NCBI GenBank assembly: GCA_022842725.1
Contig: JALHOZ010000001.1
Coordinates: 295,968-359,967, forward strand
Direction: 5' to 3'
DNA length: 64,000 nt
Origin: Saprospiraceae bacterium
GTDB lineage: Bacteria > Bacteroidota > Bacteroidia > Chitinophagales > Saprospiraceae
Shown: piece after piece, positions 29,846 to 40,530 of the stretch
Position numbering within the stretch: position 1 is the stretch's first letter
Layout of the letters: the number at the start of each line of letters is the position of its first letter
Program-made: the position numbers and the translations under genes
Notes under the pieces: generated by a model
Databases searched by the model: none
What the model saw: only the letters and a program-made list of their open reading frames with translations
Told to the model about the DNA's origin: nothing

Positions 29846-32800
29846 TTACTCGAGGCCTATCATTTTAGCAGTGGCAGCATATTGTCCGCTTTCTACCTTG
29901 TAGATCATAACTCCTGTCTGGTTAAGATCTGCTTTTGAAATCTGGAATGAATTCATTCCTTTTTCAAAGTTTCCGGATTTTTTGTAAATCAATTTTCCGG
30001 TTACATCAAGAATAGTAAGGGTTGCTTCTCCTGCTTCGGGGAGGTTAAATTGAATATTGGTAATATCCTGGAATGGGTTTGGTTCGTTTTGATACAATGC
30101 AAACTGATCGTTTGAACCACCAACAAATTTTAGGGATAATTTATTGGATTCCAATGTTTTACCATTGTAAATCTCAGCTTTGGTTACATCTGAATGGATT
30201 CTTAACATATCTGATAATTTTCCTTTCTGTAAAGCTTTGATTTCTAAGGTCAAAATCTGCTGATCTTCTACAGGTGTAAGACTGTTCCAACTCACTGTAT
30301 AAAGATTCTGACCAAGTTTTGCAATATTTGATGCATCAACAGGACTTCCATTGACATAGATGTTGGCCAATTCTGCATGACGAAGATCCATTGTAAACTG
30401 GAATCCGTGTACTTCTGGGGTATTGTCAACAAACAATGGAATCATGGCTGTTTCATTTTGCTCAAAAGATTTTTCATCAACATTTAATGTAAATGCTGAT
30501 CTTGTATCGACATTTCCATCTTGTGCATTTGCAGACGCTGAACCATTGACATCACCGATTTTTACCGAAATAAAATTCATATTGTTCATGTCATTGGTCA
30601 TATTCTGAATGAAAAGTTTTTCATTGATCGGCCAAGGGAAGTTAGCATTGGCAAATTGTTGTTTTGCATCAACAAATCTCCAGCTTCCGTTACTTGGGAA
30701 TTCATCATAAATACCCAAAATCAGTTTTCGGAGTTCAACAAGGTCCGTTGAATTGATTTTGTCGTCTTTGTTAATATCCGCTGCCACAATTTTATAACCG
30801 TCGTTCAGCTGATTGATACCCAAAATGTGTCTTTGGATCAATACGAGGTCAAGTGTGCTTACACCATTGGTATAATCATCATTTTTGACTGACTGAATCT
30901 CGTAATCCTGAGAATGCTGCACATTACTGAAGGTATACACTCCACTGTTGTTTGTTGTAGCTGCACGTACCATTTCAGGAAGCATATTTGTCAGGATAGT
31001 CGTAGCACCATTTAACATTTGTCCGGTTGGTGTACTGATGTTTCCTGTAACAGTTCCTGTAAGTCCGTTTCCACAAGCTCCCTGATTATCAGCAAGCTGT
31101 AGTGTGACAACGCAAAAGTCATAATTTAATTTCTGATCCCAAACCGTCATTTTGACTGATGTTTCAGGGAAATCGAAACAATTAAACACTTTTCCTGAAC
31201 TTCTTGTATTCGGCAACCATTTTTGTGCACGGCCCGCTGCATATTCTGTTTGTGCAGTGACACCGGTTAATAATTGGCCCTGACCTTTGAATATATGTAC
31301 TTCATTTAATCTGGAAAGTACCGGATGTTCTTCGTTGAAGGTATATAATAACTGATCTCTTGAAGTACAATTATCAAATGATCCGACATTAAAGTCAACA
31401 GCCCACAACTCTACCGTTCCGTTTACCATTAAAGCACTGGAAATACTTTTGCAATATGGTGTCGGTTTTTTCTTGTCTACGACCATAAAGTTTTGTTCGC
31501 AAACACTGTAATTTCCGCAACCATCAGTCACTCTCCAGCTAACTTTGTGGTTTGACATACTTCCTACGATATCTTCAGGTATGGTGATTTTGATTTCGCC
31601 ACCCTGTCCTGTCGGACCGGCATATCTGTCAGGAATACCATTACCATTTGTGTCGTTAAATGTTCCGTCGCTGCTTGGTAAGAAACTTGAAAACTCATAG
31701 TCATAAGTTCCGTCACCCCAAAGGTCAACAAAAACTACCCATTTCAACCAATCTGAAGCACATATTCCCTGATCCGTTGCCGTTTTGGTCAACATCACAT
31801 TTTTTGCTTCACACTGATTACCGTCACCGTCAACATCACCATGGTCGTTGATTTCAAACATTAAGTCTGCACAACTACCTAATGTAGGTTTGTCGTTGTC
31901 AACAACTTTGATGGTTTGTGTTCTTGTATAATATCCTAGCGGGAAACTGGCATTAGGATCATACGTACACCAGTCAATAACAGTCCACTTATTAAGGATT
32001 TTCATACATGATCCTGCTTCAAAATAGAAGGTATCACTTTGCAGACTTACTCCGACCTGATCACAAGGTCCGCTGACCCACGTTGGTGTGTCGTTAAAGT
32101 TCAGATCCGCACAATTGGTGGTTCTGTCCTGAGGCCATGTGATATTTCCGTTAAATGGAGTGGTAGGTCTGATATCTATTCTTTGTACGCAAGATATATT
32201 GTTGATGCCTTTTAATCTCCAGGTTCTCAGTACGTATCCTGTTTTACATGCATTCAGGAAGTTTCTGTCTGTATATTCAACTTCCAGATTTCTGCAATTT
32301 GTCAAACCGATAGCACTTCCGGTTAAGGTCAAATCATCAATATTTTGTTCGCAATTGATAGTAACATTGGCAGGACAAACAATTTTCGGAGTCAATTTGT
32401 CTTCAACTCTTACGTTTACCCAAATTTCATTATAATTGTCAGGTTGACCGTTGACGACGTCGCCAAAAGTTCCGGACATGTTTCCATCATCCCATACACG
32501 CATCCAGACTTTTACAATACCAAAAGCTACATTTCCTTCTGTAGAAGTAAGATCTTCACAACAGAATTTAACATATGCGCCGTTGTCAGGGTCATAATTA
32601 GGACTGCTTGGGTTGGAAGAACCATCATTAGGATGACTTCCTGCATTATAGGTAAAATTTCCTGTGTAGTCGCAACCTTTGTCATCTCTGGTGACATCTT
32701 GTTCTCTTCTGATTTCAACATGTATTGGTGTACAGCTGTCATAAGAACCATTATCTACACTGTTGGTAAATAATTTTGCAATTCCGTCACCATCTCCGCT

Positions 32801-34177
32801 TGTTGTCAATGACAAAACAATATTTTGTTTGGCAACAGCTACAGGTGGCGTAAGATCCATAATATTGATAACTACCGCAATGGTTGTTGTATTTCCGCAA
32901 CAATCTCTACCTGTGTAATAAAATGTTTGTAAACCTTTAGGCGCGTTGATAGCAAGATACCTTTTTGATATTGGATCATAACTGATGGTTGTACCTAATG
33001 GTCCCTGAACAGAGTATGTAGGGTTGTCATCACAATTATCATGAAGAATTCTTGGAGCAGGTAATAAGAAGTTTCCTGCACAAACCCAAGGGTCTACACT
33101 TACTGTGATTTCATCAACAACAATCGTCGGACCTTCGTCATCTGTTGCTTTGATTAACTGTGTAAATAATCTGGCATCGCCATTACACCAGTCTATTACA
33201 TGCCATGTTCTGATGACTTTTTTGCTGTTCGCACAAGAAGTGCCACAAGCCAATACTTCTGTATCAGTCTTGGACGTCAATACATTACAGATAGGTTCTG
33301 TGATGGCTACTCCGTTGATGGTCGGATATGCGTAATAAGGAGCATATTCTGCTGCAAGTGCATTTGCCTGCGCAGTAGCTGCTGCATCTGACAGGTTGTG
33401 CGGCGGAGCCAGGTAAATTGCTTTGTATTCTCTTCTGAATTTTGCAATATAAAAATCATACACATCTTTAGGTTCGGTTTTTGAACCACAAGTCAATTGT
33501 ACATTCGCCTGAGGAGCTACCACATGCGCATCAATGTCTACCGGTCCAAAATAGTATTCTGAAATACAAGGAGCTGAAACATTGCCATACTGGTCTGTGA
33601 AGACCCATGTTCTTCTGATGATTTTAGCACCACAAGGTAAACCTGCTGTGACTTCCTGATCTGAATTGAGGGTTGTAAAACCTCCACAGTTTTCGTCGAC
33701 AAGAGGTGTCGGGAAATTTAATGTACCGGCATAAAATGCATCGATATCAGTACATAAAAATTGACAATCGGGATTTACATTTCCCGGAGGACAGGCACAA
33801 TCTTCCACTTGAGGAGGAAGTTTGTCTTCTACTAAAAGGTTACCCCAACACTTGTTTCCGTTGCTGTTGGTTACAGTCACCTTAAAATATCCGGGTGAAG
33901 TAACAATCGGCTGATTCGTGTTGTTGTTGATCACGTTGACCGAAGCAATGGTAATGGTGAATGGAGGTCCGTACTGGCCCGCAGGGCCTTCAAGAATCAT
34001 ATCAGGTCGCATCAATGCCTGACAGTCGGCGTTTAATGATACATTTACCTGATCGTTACATACCATCTGTTGTGCAGATAATTGGTATGTTGTTAATTGG
34101 GTTACAAAGAGGATTAACAGCATTAAATTAAATGCCTTAGTCCCCTTACTGAGCGTAAGTAAAACTTGCTTTACCAT
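29846..34177 (-). CDS. Large T9SS-secreted surface protein: Cys-rich HYR/PKD-like body, carboxypeptidase-regulatory-like segment, dockerin-like EF-hand pair, cohesin-like segment, type A sorting domain
   Basis: Signal peptide; GTVTGNISTPTGQMLNGATTILTN..; NGVSTLDLVLIQRHILG...DINKDDKINSTDLVELRKLILG; ENETAMIPLFVDNTPEVHGFQFTMDL; ALYQNEPNPFQDITNIQFNLPEAGEATLTILDVTGKLIYK...GVMIYKVESGQYAATAKMIGLE. Confidence 0.9.
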   Translation of the reverse strand: MVKQVLLTLSKGTKAFNLMLLILFVTQLTTYQLSAQQMVCNDQVNVSLNADCQALMRPDMILEGPAGQYGPPFTITIASVNVINNNTNQPIVTSPGYFKVTVTNSNGNKCWGNLLVEDKLPPQVEDCACPPGNVNPDCQFLCTDIDAFYAGTLNFPTPLVDENCGGFTTLNSDQEVTAGLPCGAKIIRRTWVFTDQYGNVSAPCISEYYFGPVDIDAHVVAPQANVQLTCGSKTEPKDVYDFYIAKFRREYKAIYLAPPHNLSDAAATAQANALAAEYAPYYAYPTINGVAITEPICNVLTSKTDTEVLACGTSCANSKKVIRTWHVIDWCNGDARLFTQLIKATDDEGPTIVVDEITVSVDPWVCAGNFLLPAPRILHDNCDDNPTYSVQGPLGTTISYDPISKRYLAINAPKGLQTFYYTGRDCCGNTTTIAVVINIMDLTPPVAVAKQNIVLSLTTSGDGDGIAKLFTNSVDNGSYDSCTPIHVEIRREQDVTRDDKGCDYTGNFTYNAGSHPNDGSSNPSSPNYDPDNGAYVKFCCEDLTSTEGNVAFGIVKVWMRVWDDGNMSGTFGDVVNGQPDNYNEIWVNVRVEDKLTPKIVCPANVTINCEQNIDDLTLTGSAIGLTNCRNLEVEYTDRNFLNACKTGYVLRTWRLKGINNISCVQRIDIRPTTPFNGNITWPQDRTTNCADLNFNDTPTWVSGPCDQVGVSLQSDTFYFEAGSCMKILNKWTVIDWCTYDPNASFPLGYYTRTQTIKVVDNDKPTLGSCADLMFEINDHGDVDGDGNQCEAKNVMLTKTATDQGICASDWLKWVVFVDLWGDGTYDYEFSSFLPSSDGTFNDTNGNGIPDRYAGPTGQGGEIKITIPEDIVGSMSNHKVSWRVTDGCGNYSVCEQNFMVVDKKKPTPYCKSISSALMVNGTVELWAVDFNVGSFDNCTSRDQLLYTFNEEHPVLSRLNEVHIFKGQGQLLTGVTAQTEYAAGRAQKWLPNTRSSGKVFNCFDFPETSVKMTVWDQKLNYDFCVVTLQLADNQGACGNGLTGTVTGNISTPTGQMLNGATTILTNMLPEMVRAATTNNSGVYTFSNVQHSQDYEIQSVKNDDYTNGVSTLDLVLIQRHILGINQLNDGYKIVAADINKDDKINSTDLVELRKLILGIYDEFPSNGSWRFVDAKQQFANANFPWPINEKLFIQNMTNDMNNMNFISVKIGDVNGSASANAQDGNVDTRSAFTLNVDEKSFEQNETAMIPLFVDNTPEVHGFQFTMDLRHAELANIYVNGSPVDASNIAKLGQNLYTVSWNSLTPVEDQQILTLEIKALQKGKLSDMLRIHSDVTKAEIYNGKTLESNKLSLKFVGGSNDQFALYQNEPNPFQDITNIQFNLPEAGEATLTILDVTGKLIYKKSGNFEKGMNSFQISKADLNQTGVMIYKVESGQYAATAKMIGLE

Positions 34178-34286
34178 GAGTAAAAGAGTTTTGGTTATTA
34201 AATAAAGTAATACTCGCGGCCCTCGTCTAAAGGCCTGGCTCAGATCAGATTTAAGACTTACTTGTAATTAAGTCGGGGAATTGGTG

Positions 34287-34294
34287 CAAAGGTA
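34287..34294 (-). promoter_or_regulatory. Candidate -7 box TACCTTTG (minus strand) for the 34177 gene
   Basis: CAAAGGTA on the plus strand; implies a ~100-nt leader. Confidence 0.4.
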
Positions 34295-34623
34295 AGCTGA
34301 CACCCCCCACCGTTGTGTTCGAAAATCAGGGTAATTTTCGTATATTTTTTTTTAATATGTACAATGATAAAAAAATGAAAATGAAAAATATTGAAATTGT
34401 ATATTTTGTAAATATATGATTATCAATGATTAACAGAATGATTTATTTTGAAATGATGCTGTAAAAATGAGTGGCAGTTTTATTTATTTTCGTTAATCAG
34501 ATTGTGATTATTTATTTTACCATTACGTCATTGTTCTGATAAAAGAACAATATTTTAGTAAAAAATCCTTTGCTTCAACTATTTTTTAATAATAATCTTT
34601 TGAATTTTTGTTTAGAATTTTTC

Positions 34624-34662
34624 AAAAAAAAAGAGCCTGCAGTTTTCTGCAAGCTCTTTTTT
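34624..34662 (-). terminator. Terminator downstream of the M43 protease gene
   Basis: AAAAAAAAAGAGCCTGCAGTTTTCTGCAAGCTCTTTTTT imperfect hairpin (one mismatch) with T-tract on the minus strand. Confidence 0.8.
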
Positions 34663-34680
34663 AAAGATTAACCTACATGT

Positions 34681-36600
34681 TTATTGTCTGACAATGGCCA
34701 GTTTTTGTTTATACTGTTTTTCACCTGAAGTGAAATTAATCAGATACATACCAGCCTGAAATGAGGATACATCCATATTAAATGTTTTGACAGTTCTGTC
34801 ACCTTCCATTTGTTGAGAAAATACTAATTTTCCGGCAATGTCATATATCTGCAAAGAGCCGGTTGCATATTTTCCAAACGGGATCATCATGGTTACATCA
34901 CCTGAAGTCGGATTCGGGAATACCACAAACTCGTCTTCAACCAATTCAAAGTGTGAAGGTTCTTCTTCTTCCTTTCCTTCTCTGAAATTGGTTCCACTGA
35001 TTTCTGCCAAAAGGTTATAACAACTGTTATTATTGAAAGCTCCGTTATATCCGTACACCTGAACATAATAAGTCGTTGCGGCAGTGGTGGTGTTAAAGAT
35101 AATTTGTTCATCATTCGTGCCATCATTCTGAGAAATTGCAACCTCAGAAGAATTTCTGTATAATCTCATATCGTAATCCGCAGGCAGATTTGTCATAGTC
35201 ACTCTGATTCTTCTCTGAGATGAAGTATTATTAAATCTGAACCAGTCAACATCTGTGGATGTAGAAATTCTTGCGGTAATCGGACTACCTAAAGGGATGA
35301 CTTTAGCAGCATTACGACTGTTGTTTGATTCGTATATGTCAGTACAGGTACTGGTGGTCTGCGTGGTAAATGATAATATTGTCGAATAACTGCTGTTTGT
35401 ACTACCGCAAACAGTGCGAACTCTGACATTATAGGTTGTGGCTGCTGTCAAACCTGACAGATTCACTGATGTGGCCGTAACATTTTGTACAGTCCAGGTT
35501 GTGGCAGTACTGACTTTATATTCAAAGCCATAACCGGTTGCCCCTGAAACAGGTGACCAACTCAATGTTGCTGTTGTGGTACCCACATTAGATGAAGACA
35601 AACCTGTGGGTGCGTTACATGCCCCGGGTGTAGGTGGCACACAACCCAAAGAATTTTGAAGACTTGATCTGGCACCTGTTCCTTCAAGCACAGCTCTCAT
35701 CCGGGATTTTTGGCCTTGTGAAAACATATACATACATGCATCGTCTGTATAATCCATATAATTCATGGTCATCTCTACCGGATTACCTGAGCATGTAGAT
35801 AAATGCGGGTAGGCAGGACATCCTCCATTGGATGTGTTATGAACAGGGGTATCACTTACAAAATCGTTTCCGCAGGTCGCATCACCCCAAATGTGTCTCA
35901 GGTTTAACCAATGTCCCACCTCGTGAGTGGCTGTTCTTCCTTTATTAAAGGGTGCTGTCGCTGTTCCGGTCGTGCCGGTATATCTGTAATCGAGTACTAC
36001 GCCATCTGTGGCTGCGGTACCTCCCGGAAACTGTGCATATCCGAGGATTCCACCACCGATATTGCATACCCAAATGTTAAGATATTGATTTCGATCCCAT
36101 GCATCTGTACCTCCCTGAGTCGATCTTTTAACATCGTCATTTGTTCCCCAGGTTGTTCTGGTTGTACTTTTTCGGGTGATTCCATTGGTGACAGCTCCTG
36201 TCGGCGTTCGTTGTGCCAGGCAAAACTGAACTTCAATATTTCCGACTACCGGTTGAAACAGGGTAGGCACCAGATTAAGGTCACTGTTTGCTGCACTAAA
36301 ATCATTATTCAGCACATCAATCTGACTTTGAATCTGAGCATCTGAAATATTTTCAGAAGTCGTGCGGTACAAAACATGAACCACTGTAGGAATAGTCACC
36401 GTATACCTTTGACCGGTGCCCTGAGGGTTTTGTTTTAAAAATTCACGTATTTGATCCTCAATAATTTCCATGTTTTGAAATAATTCAGGATTTTCTTCGA
36501 GTTGTCGGTCCAAAACTTCCATAGCACCACAGTTTTTCTGACTGTAACCTATTGACATGGTAAAAACAACAAATAGTAACACCAATAAATGTCTGATCAT
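34681..36600 (-). CDS. M43-type (pappalysin-like) zinc metalloprotease with FN3 and PPC-like domains and T9SS type A sorting domain
   Basis: HEVGHWLNLRHIWGD (HExxHxxxxxH), MNYMDYTDDACMYMF Met-turn region, FN3 (PTGLSSSNVGTTTATLSWSPVSGATGYGFEYKV), PPC-like (STDVDWFRFNNTSS), C-terminal VFPNPTSGDVTMMIP...GMYLINFTSGEKQYKQKLAIVRQ. Confidence 0.95.
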   Translation of the reverse strand: MIRHLLVLLFVVFTMSIGYSQKNCGAMEVLDRQLEENPELFQNMEIIEDQIREFLKQNPQGTGQRYTVTIPTVVHVLYRTTSENISDAQIQSQIDVLNNDFSAANSDLNLVPTLFQPVVGNIEVQFCLAQRTPTGAVTNGITRKSTTRTTWGTNDDVKRSTQGGTDAWDRNQYLNIWVCNIGGGILGYAQFPGGTAATDGVVLDYRYTGTTGTATAPFNKGRTATHEVGHWLNLRHIWGDATCGNDFVSDTPVHNTSNGGCPAYPHLSTCSGNPVEMTMNYMDYTDDACMYMFSQGQKSRMRAVLEGTGARSSLQNSLGCVPPTPGACNAPTGLSSSNVGTTTATLSWSPVSGATGYGFEYKVSTATTWTVQNVTATSVNLSGLTAATTYNVRVRTVCGSTNSSYSTILSFTTQTTSTCTDIYESNNSRNAAKVIPLGSPITARISTSTDVDWFRFNNTSSQRRIRVTMTNLPADYDMRLYRNSSEVAISQNDGTNDEQIIFNTTTAATTYYVQVYGYNGAFNNNSCYNLLAEISGTNFREGKEEEEPSHFELVEDEFVVFPNPTSGDVTMMIPFGKYATGSLQIYDIAGKLVFSQQMEGDRTVKTFNMDVSSFQAGMYLINFTSGEKQYKQKLAIVRQ

Positions 36601-36962
36601 TTTAATAAAAATTTATATTATGAAAAAAAACCTCTCACCTATAGCAACAGTGAGGGCAACCTTAAATAATGCATCGGGATTGATATGGCAAATGTAACAA
36701 CATTATAATATGTAGTATATATAATGAACCGTTTTTTTTAAACATAAAAAATCTATGTAAGTTATCTTAATTTCGATAATTAGTAATATTTAAAATAATA
36801 TTTCTTAAATGGGCTATTTTTTATTAGTTGACCTAATAATGTTTTAATTAAAATTTCTTTTTATAGTTTTAATTTTTTTTACTTAAAGTAAGTTTCAGGT
36901 TTTATTTTAAATTCCTGTTTTTTAAAAAAACCTTTAATGTGCGTAAAGTATTGAATACAAGA

Positions 36963-37871
36963 CTAGTCTGTCAGACTAAGGGCAATGCCTTCTTTCATAG
37001 AATAATGGGTTGTTAATAATTTTTTTGGTTTTAGTTTTTGGATAAAAAACCGGATGAGTTCCATGCCAACCGGTAGCAATACCGCTCTTTTTTCCGGTAC
37101 ACCGGGAAACAATTTTCTATCTTGTTCGCAAAGTGACAAAATGGTATGGTACAGTTTTTCGAATGATTCCAAAGAAATCGGGGTAACGTGACTTCCGTAT
37201 TCACTTTTGCCACAGATGATGTTTTCAAGACTTTCAAAAGTTCCTGAAGCCCCTGCAATACTGTCTATCTCAATTCCTGAAATGGTTGATAACCAATCAG
37301 CTGTAATTTCTTCAAAATAACGGTTTACGGCTTTAAGATCTGATTGTCCGACAGGATCATTTTTAAAATAGATGGTTTTTAAAACACCAACACCCAGAGG
37401 AAAGGATTTTATGGCTTTGATACTGCCATCACTTATATATATACATTCCGTGCTTCCTCCTCCAATATCCAGAATGACGTGATTGCCTGTTTTTATTTCC
37501 TGATGTATGAGACTTCCCTGAGCAATATACATTGCTTCAGTCAGTCCTTCGATAATATCGATGGGATGTCTAAGTATTTTTTCAGCGTCGTGCACAAACG
37601 CCAAACTGTTTGTTGCCGTTCTTAAAACAGCAGTACCTACAATTTTTACCTTATCCGGCCTGAAAGTTGTAAGGGCATCAGCAAAAAGTTTAATTTTTTT
37701 TAGAGCCTCTTCATAGATATCTTCAGGAATCCGGTTTCCTCCTCCCGCCGACAAACTGGTGAAGTGGGTTTCTCTGTGTAATATATTGAAAGACAAAGGA
37801 TTTGAAAATCCGGCTTCAGTTATAAGTAAATGAAAAGTATTGGAGCCTAAATCAATGACGGCACAAATCAT
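36963..37871 (-). CDS. Ppx/GppA phosphatase family protein
   Basis: AVIDLGSNTFHLLI, VILDIGGGSTECIYI and ASGTFESL motifs. Confidence 0.92.
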   Translation of the reverse strand: MICAVIDLGSNTFHLLITEAGFSNPLSFNILHRETHFTSLSAGGGNRIPEDIYEEALKKIKLFADALTTFRPDKVKIVGTAVLRTATNSLAFVHDAEKILRHPIDIIEGLTEAMYIAQGSLIHQEIKTGNHVILDIGGGSTECIYISDGSIKAIKSFPLGVGVLKTIYFKNDPVGQSDLKAVNRYFEEITADWLSTISGIEIDSIAGASGTFESLENIICGKSEYGSHVTPISLESFEKLYHTILSLCEQDRKLFPGVPEKRAVLLPVGMELIRFFIQKLKPKKLLTTHYSMKEGIALSLTD

Positions 37872-38374
37872 TGGCCTTGTCCTTGTTGTTGTCCTATTTT
37901 TGCTGCCTGATCGATCAGATTGTTATAAAAATTGACACCACTTTGTGCCATTTTATTAGCATAAACAGCTTTATTATCTTTATAGAAAATAAAATGTTTG
38001 CACTGATCTGTCATATATACTTCTGCTTCCCAAACGATGGTTCCTTTTACTTTAAAAAACTTTCGTGCCATGGGTTTGCAACCGGCCGGAATATTGGAAA
38101 GTCCTTCTCTGGATATAAAATTCATGTTCTGGATGATACTTTCTTTTTCGTCCTGGCTTAAGCTGAAAGGAAGATCAAAAAATATATAATCGATAAAATC
38201 ACATTCTTTCATTAAATAATTGTAGTCTGAATCCGATATCGGAGGGAGTTCGTTTTTAGTTTCTGTAACGGCTTGAGTCATTTCAGGTTTTGGGCTGTCT
38301 GAAGCTTTTTCTTTACATTGGAACAACAAGAGGACCAATGACAAAGTGAACAAATTTTTTAAAAGGATATTCAT
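37868..38374 (-). CDS. Hypothetical lipoprotein
   Basis: Likely start at internal Met (MNILLKNLFTLSLVLLLFQCKEKASD) giving a lipobox; overlaps the ppx-like gene start by 4 bp. Confidence 0.65.
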   Translation of the reverse strand: MNILLKNLFTLSLVLLLFQCKEKASDSPKPEMTQAVTETKNELPPISDSDYNYLMKECDFIDYIFFDLPFSLSQDEKESIIQNMNFISREGLSNIPAGCKPMARKFFKVKGTIVWEAEVYMTDQCKHFIFYKDNKAVYANKMAQSGVNFYNNLIDQAAKIGQQQGQGQ

Positions 38375-38417
38375 ATTAAAAATTTTCGCAAAACTAATCA
38401 AAATCATGAAAATACAA

Positions 38418-39035
38418 CTAAAATTGATATTCCATTCTGGTTGTCAGGAAATATCCTCTGAATGTTATTTGTTTTCCGTCAACATCTGTATAGTCCAACA
38501 TCTTATTAATGGATCTGGTATACCGGACACTCAGGCCGATATGTTTGGAAAACTGAAATCCGGCGCCCAGAATATATGAAAAATCATGGTTTCTGAATGC
38601 TTCAGGGTCTCCGATCGGAGTTTCTAGTTGAAAGAGATTGCCATAAGAAAACCCTAAATCTGCTCTGACAACGTGATATTTTTTTTCTTCTTTAAACCAA
38701 TCATGTATAGAAAAAATAAGAGGAACTTCGATATACCGCAATACAATTTTGCTTTCAGGTTCTGAGGCAAAAAAAGTTGTGGACGAACCTCTTTCGCTGT
38801 ATAAAAATTCAAGATTGACAAATTTGTTTTTATCGATTCCATAACCAATTTTGCCTCCTGCTGACAAGCCGATTTTTCTGTATCCATACTCATTATCACC
38901 GTCGATCTGTGATAGGTTTGCTCCTACAACAGCAGTGGCTTTGAAGGCCTGTCCGGAGACATTTTGAAAGGATAGTATAAAAATTATCAGGGTTATATAA
39001 TAAAGAGATCTGTCTGTTTGTGTTTTATCTGTCAT
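38418..39035 (-). CDS. Outer membrane beta-barrel protein, PorT-like family
   Basis: GANLSQIDGDNEYGYRKIGLSAGGKIGYGI...HIGLSVRYTRSINKML; terminal aromatic residue (EYQF). Confidence 0.72.
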   Translation of the reverse strand: MTDKTQTDRSLYYITLIIFILSFQNVSGQAFKATAVVGANLSQIDGDNEYGYRKIGLSAGGKIGYGIDKNKFVNLEFLYSERGSSTTFFASEPESKIVLRYIEVPLIFSIHDWFKEEKKYHVVRADLGFSYGNLFQLETPIGDPEAFRNHDFSYILGAGFQFSKHIGLSVRYTRSINKMLDYTDVDGKQITFRGYFLTTRMEYQF

Positions 39036-39324
39036 AAAATTTTTGATTTTTGCAATATCAACGGCAAATGAAGTTGTTTGGTGTTGGATATTGGCAAATT
39101 AACGCTAAAATGTCGTCATTTCGACCATAATCTAAATAAATAAGTAAAATTTAGTGCAAAAATATTACTTTTGCCTTTATTCATATGATTATTAATGAGG
39201 TTTAATACGACTTTCTGAAAAACCTCTTCAAAAACACATTTACTAAATATTTTTAAAAAAAGTTTGATTTTTATTATATTATGTTTCCGGTTTTCGATAA
39301 TCAGTCTCTGATAAAGTATAGTTT

Positions 39325-39588
39325 ATGAAATTCAGCAAAACTAATTTATTAAAACTCGAAGAAATTCTGGCTAAATCAGGGTATAAAATCAGGTATGAAA
39401 AAGGTAACTTTACGTCAGGTTATTGTATTGTGGATCAAAAGAAGATGATTATTATCAATAAATTTTTTGACGTCGAGGGTCGGATCCATGTTTTGCTCGA
39501 TATCCTGCAAAACATCGATATTAAAGAAGAGGACCTCGATCAAAAAGATTTGACACACCTCAAAAATTTTCTCAAAGAAACCACATAA
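39325..39588 (+). CDS. Conserved hypothetical small protein
   Basis: 87-aa ORF with good start, co-oriented 31 bp upstream of the MBL-fold gene. Confidence 0.65.
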   Translation: MKFSKTNLLKLEEILAKSGYKIRYEKGNFTSGYCIVDQKKMIIINKFFDVEGRIHVLLDILQNIDIKEEDLDQKDLTHLKNFLKETT

Positions 39589-39619
39589 CGTCTTTAAATC
39601 CTTGTAAAATCTAACCGGA

Positions 39620-40387
39620 ATGGAAGTAGTCTTTTTAGGAACAGGAACATCACAAGGAATCCCTGTCATCGGATGTGGCTGTGATGTATGTCTTTCAGAT
39701 GATGAAAAAGATAAGAGGCTCCGTACTTCTGTTTTGGTGAAAACGGGTGGAATCAACATTCTTATAGATGTCAGTCCTGATTTTCGACGACAAATGCTTG
39801 ACAATAATGAAGATAATGTAGACGTCATTTTGCTTACACATGAACACAATGACCACATCATTGGCATGGATGATATACGTCCTATTAATTTTAAATATGA
39901 AAAAAACATTCCGGTTTATGGTATGGGCAGGGTTTTGGAGCAGGTCAGGCAAAAATTTCATTATGCATTTTCAGACTCGGTTTATCCCGGGGCACCGAAA
40001 CTGAATTGTGTGGAGATTGAGGCCGGTAAAAGCTTCTGGCTCAACGAGTCACTGGAGATTGTACCGTTACTCGTCTTTCATGCAGGATTGCCTGTTTTAG
40101 GATTCAGGATTCATGATTTTGTTTATATCACCGATGCAAGTCATTTGCCGGAGGAAACCATTTCGGCTGTGACCGGTGTCGATGTGCTCGTTATTAATGC
40201 ATTGCAGCGAACCAAACATTTTTCGCATTTTAATCTCGAAGAGGCGTTGGAAATGATTCGTTTGCTGCACCCATCCAGGGCTTTTTTGACACATATGAGT
40301 CATCAGATGGGAAAACATACAACGATTTCGGACGATTTACCCGGGCATGTAGAGCCTGCTTTTGACAAAATGAGGTTAAAAATTTGA
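39620..40387 (+). CDS. MBL-fold metallohydrolase (PhnP-like)
   Basis: VFLGTGTSQGIPVIGCGCDVC, LLTHEHNDHIIGMDDIRPIN, YITDASHLPEE, FLTHMSHQMGKH. Confidence 0.93.
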   Translation: MEVVFLGTGTSQGIPVIGCGCDVCLSDDEKDKRLRTSVLVKTGGINILIDVSPDFRRQMLDNNEDNVDVILLTHEHNDHIIGMDDIRPINFKYEKNIPVYGMGRVLEQVRQKFHYAFSDSVYPGAPKLNCVEIEAGKSFWLNESLEIVPLLVFHAGLPVLGFRIHDFVYITDASHLPEETISAVTGVDVLVINALQRTKHFSHFNLEEALEMIRLLHPSRAFLTHMSHQMGKHTTISDDLPGHVEPAFDKMRLKI

Positions 40388-40530
40388 TTTTTCAGAACAA
40401 AATTACGAATATTGTATTCCATTTAAAGAGTTAAGCCGTTTTTTGGCGGGTTTAGTTCTGAAAATGATCGCATTACGGAGAATATCCGTATCATTTCTGC
40501 GGGTTTTATATAATAATATTATACAAACAA

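Noticed and set aside
39415-39909. Minus-strand ORF of 164 aa over the 39325 and MBL-fold genes
   Set aside because: Antisense shadow of two plausible co-oriented genes, with no recognised motif.
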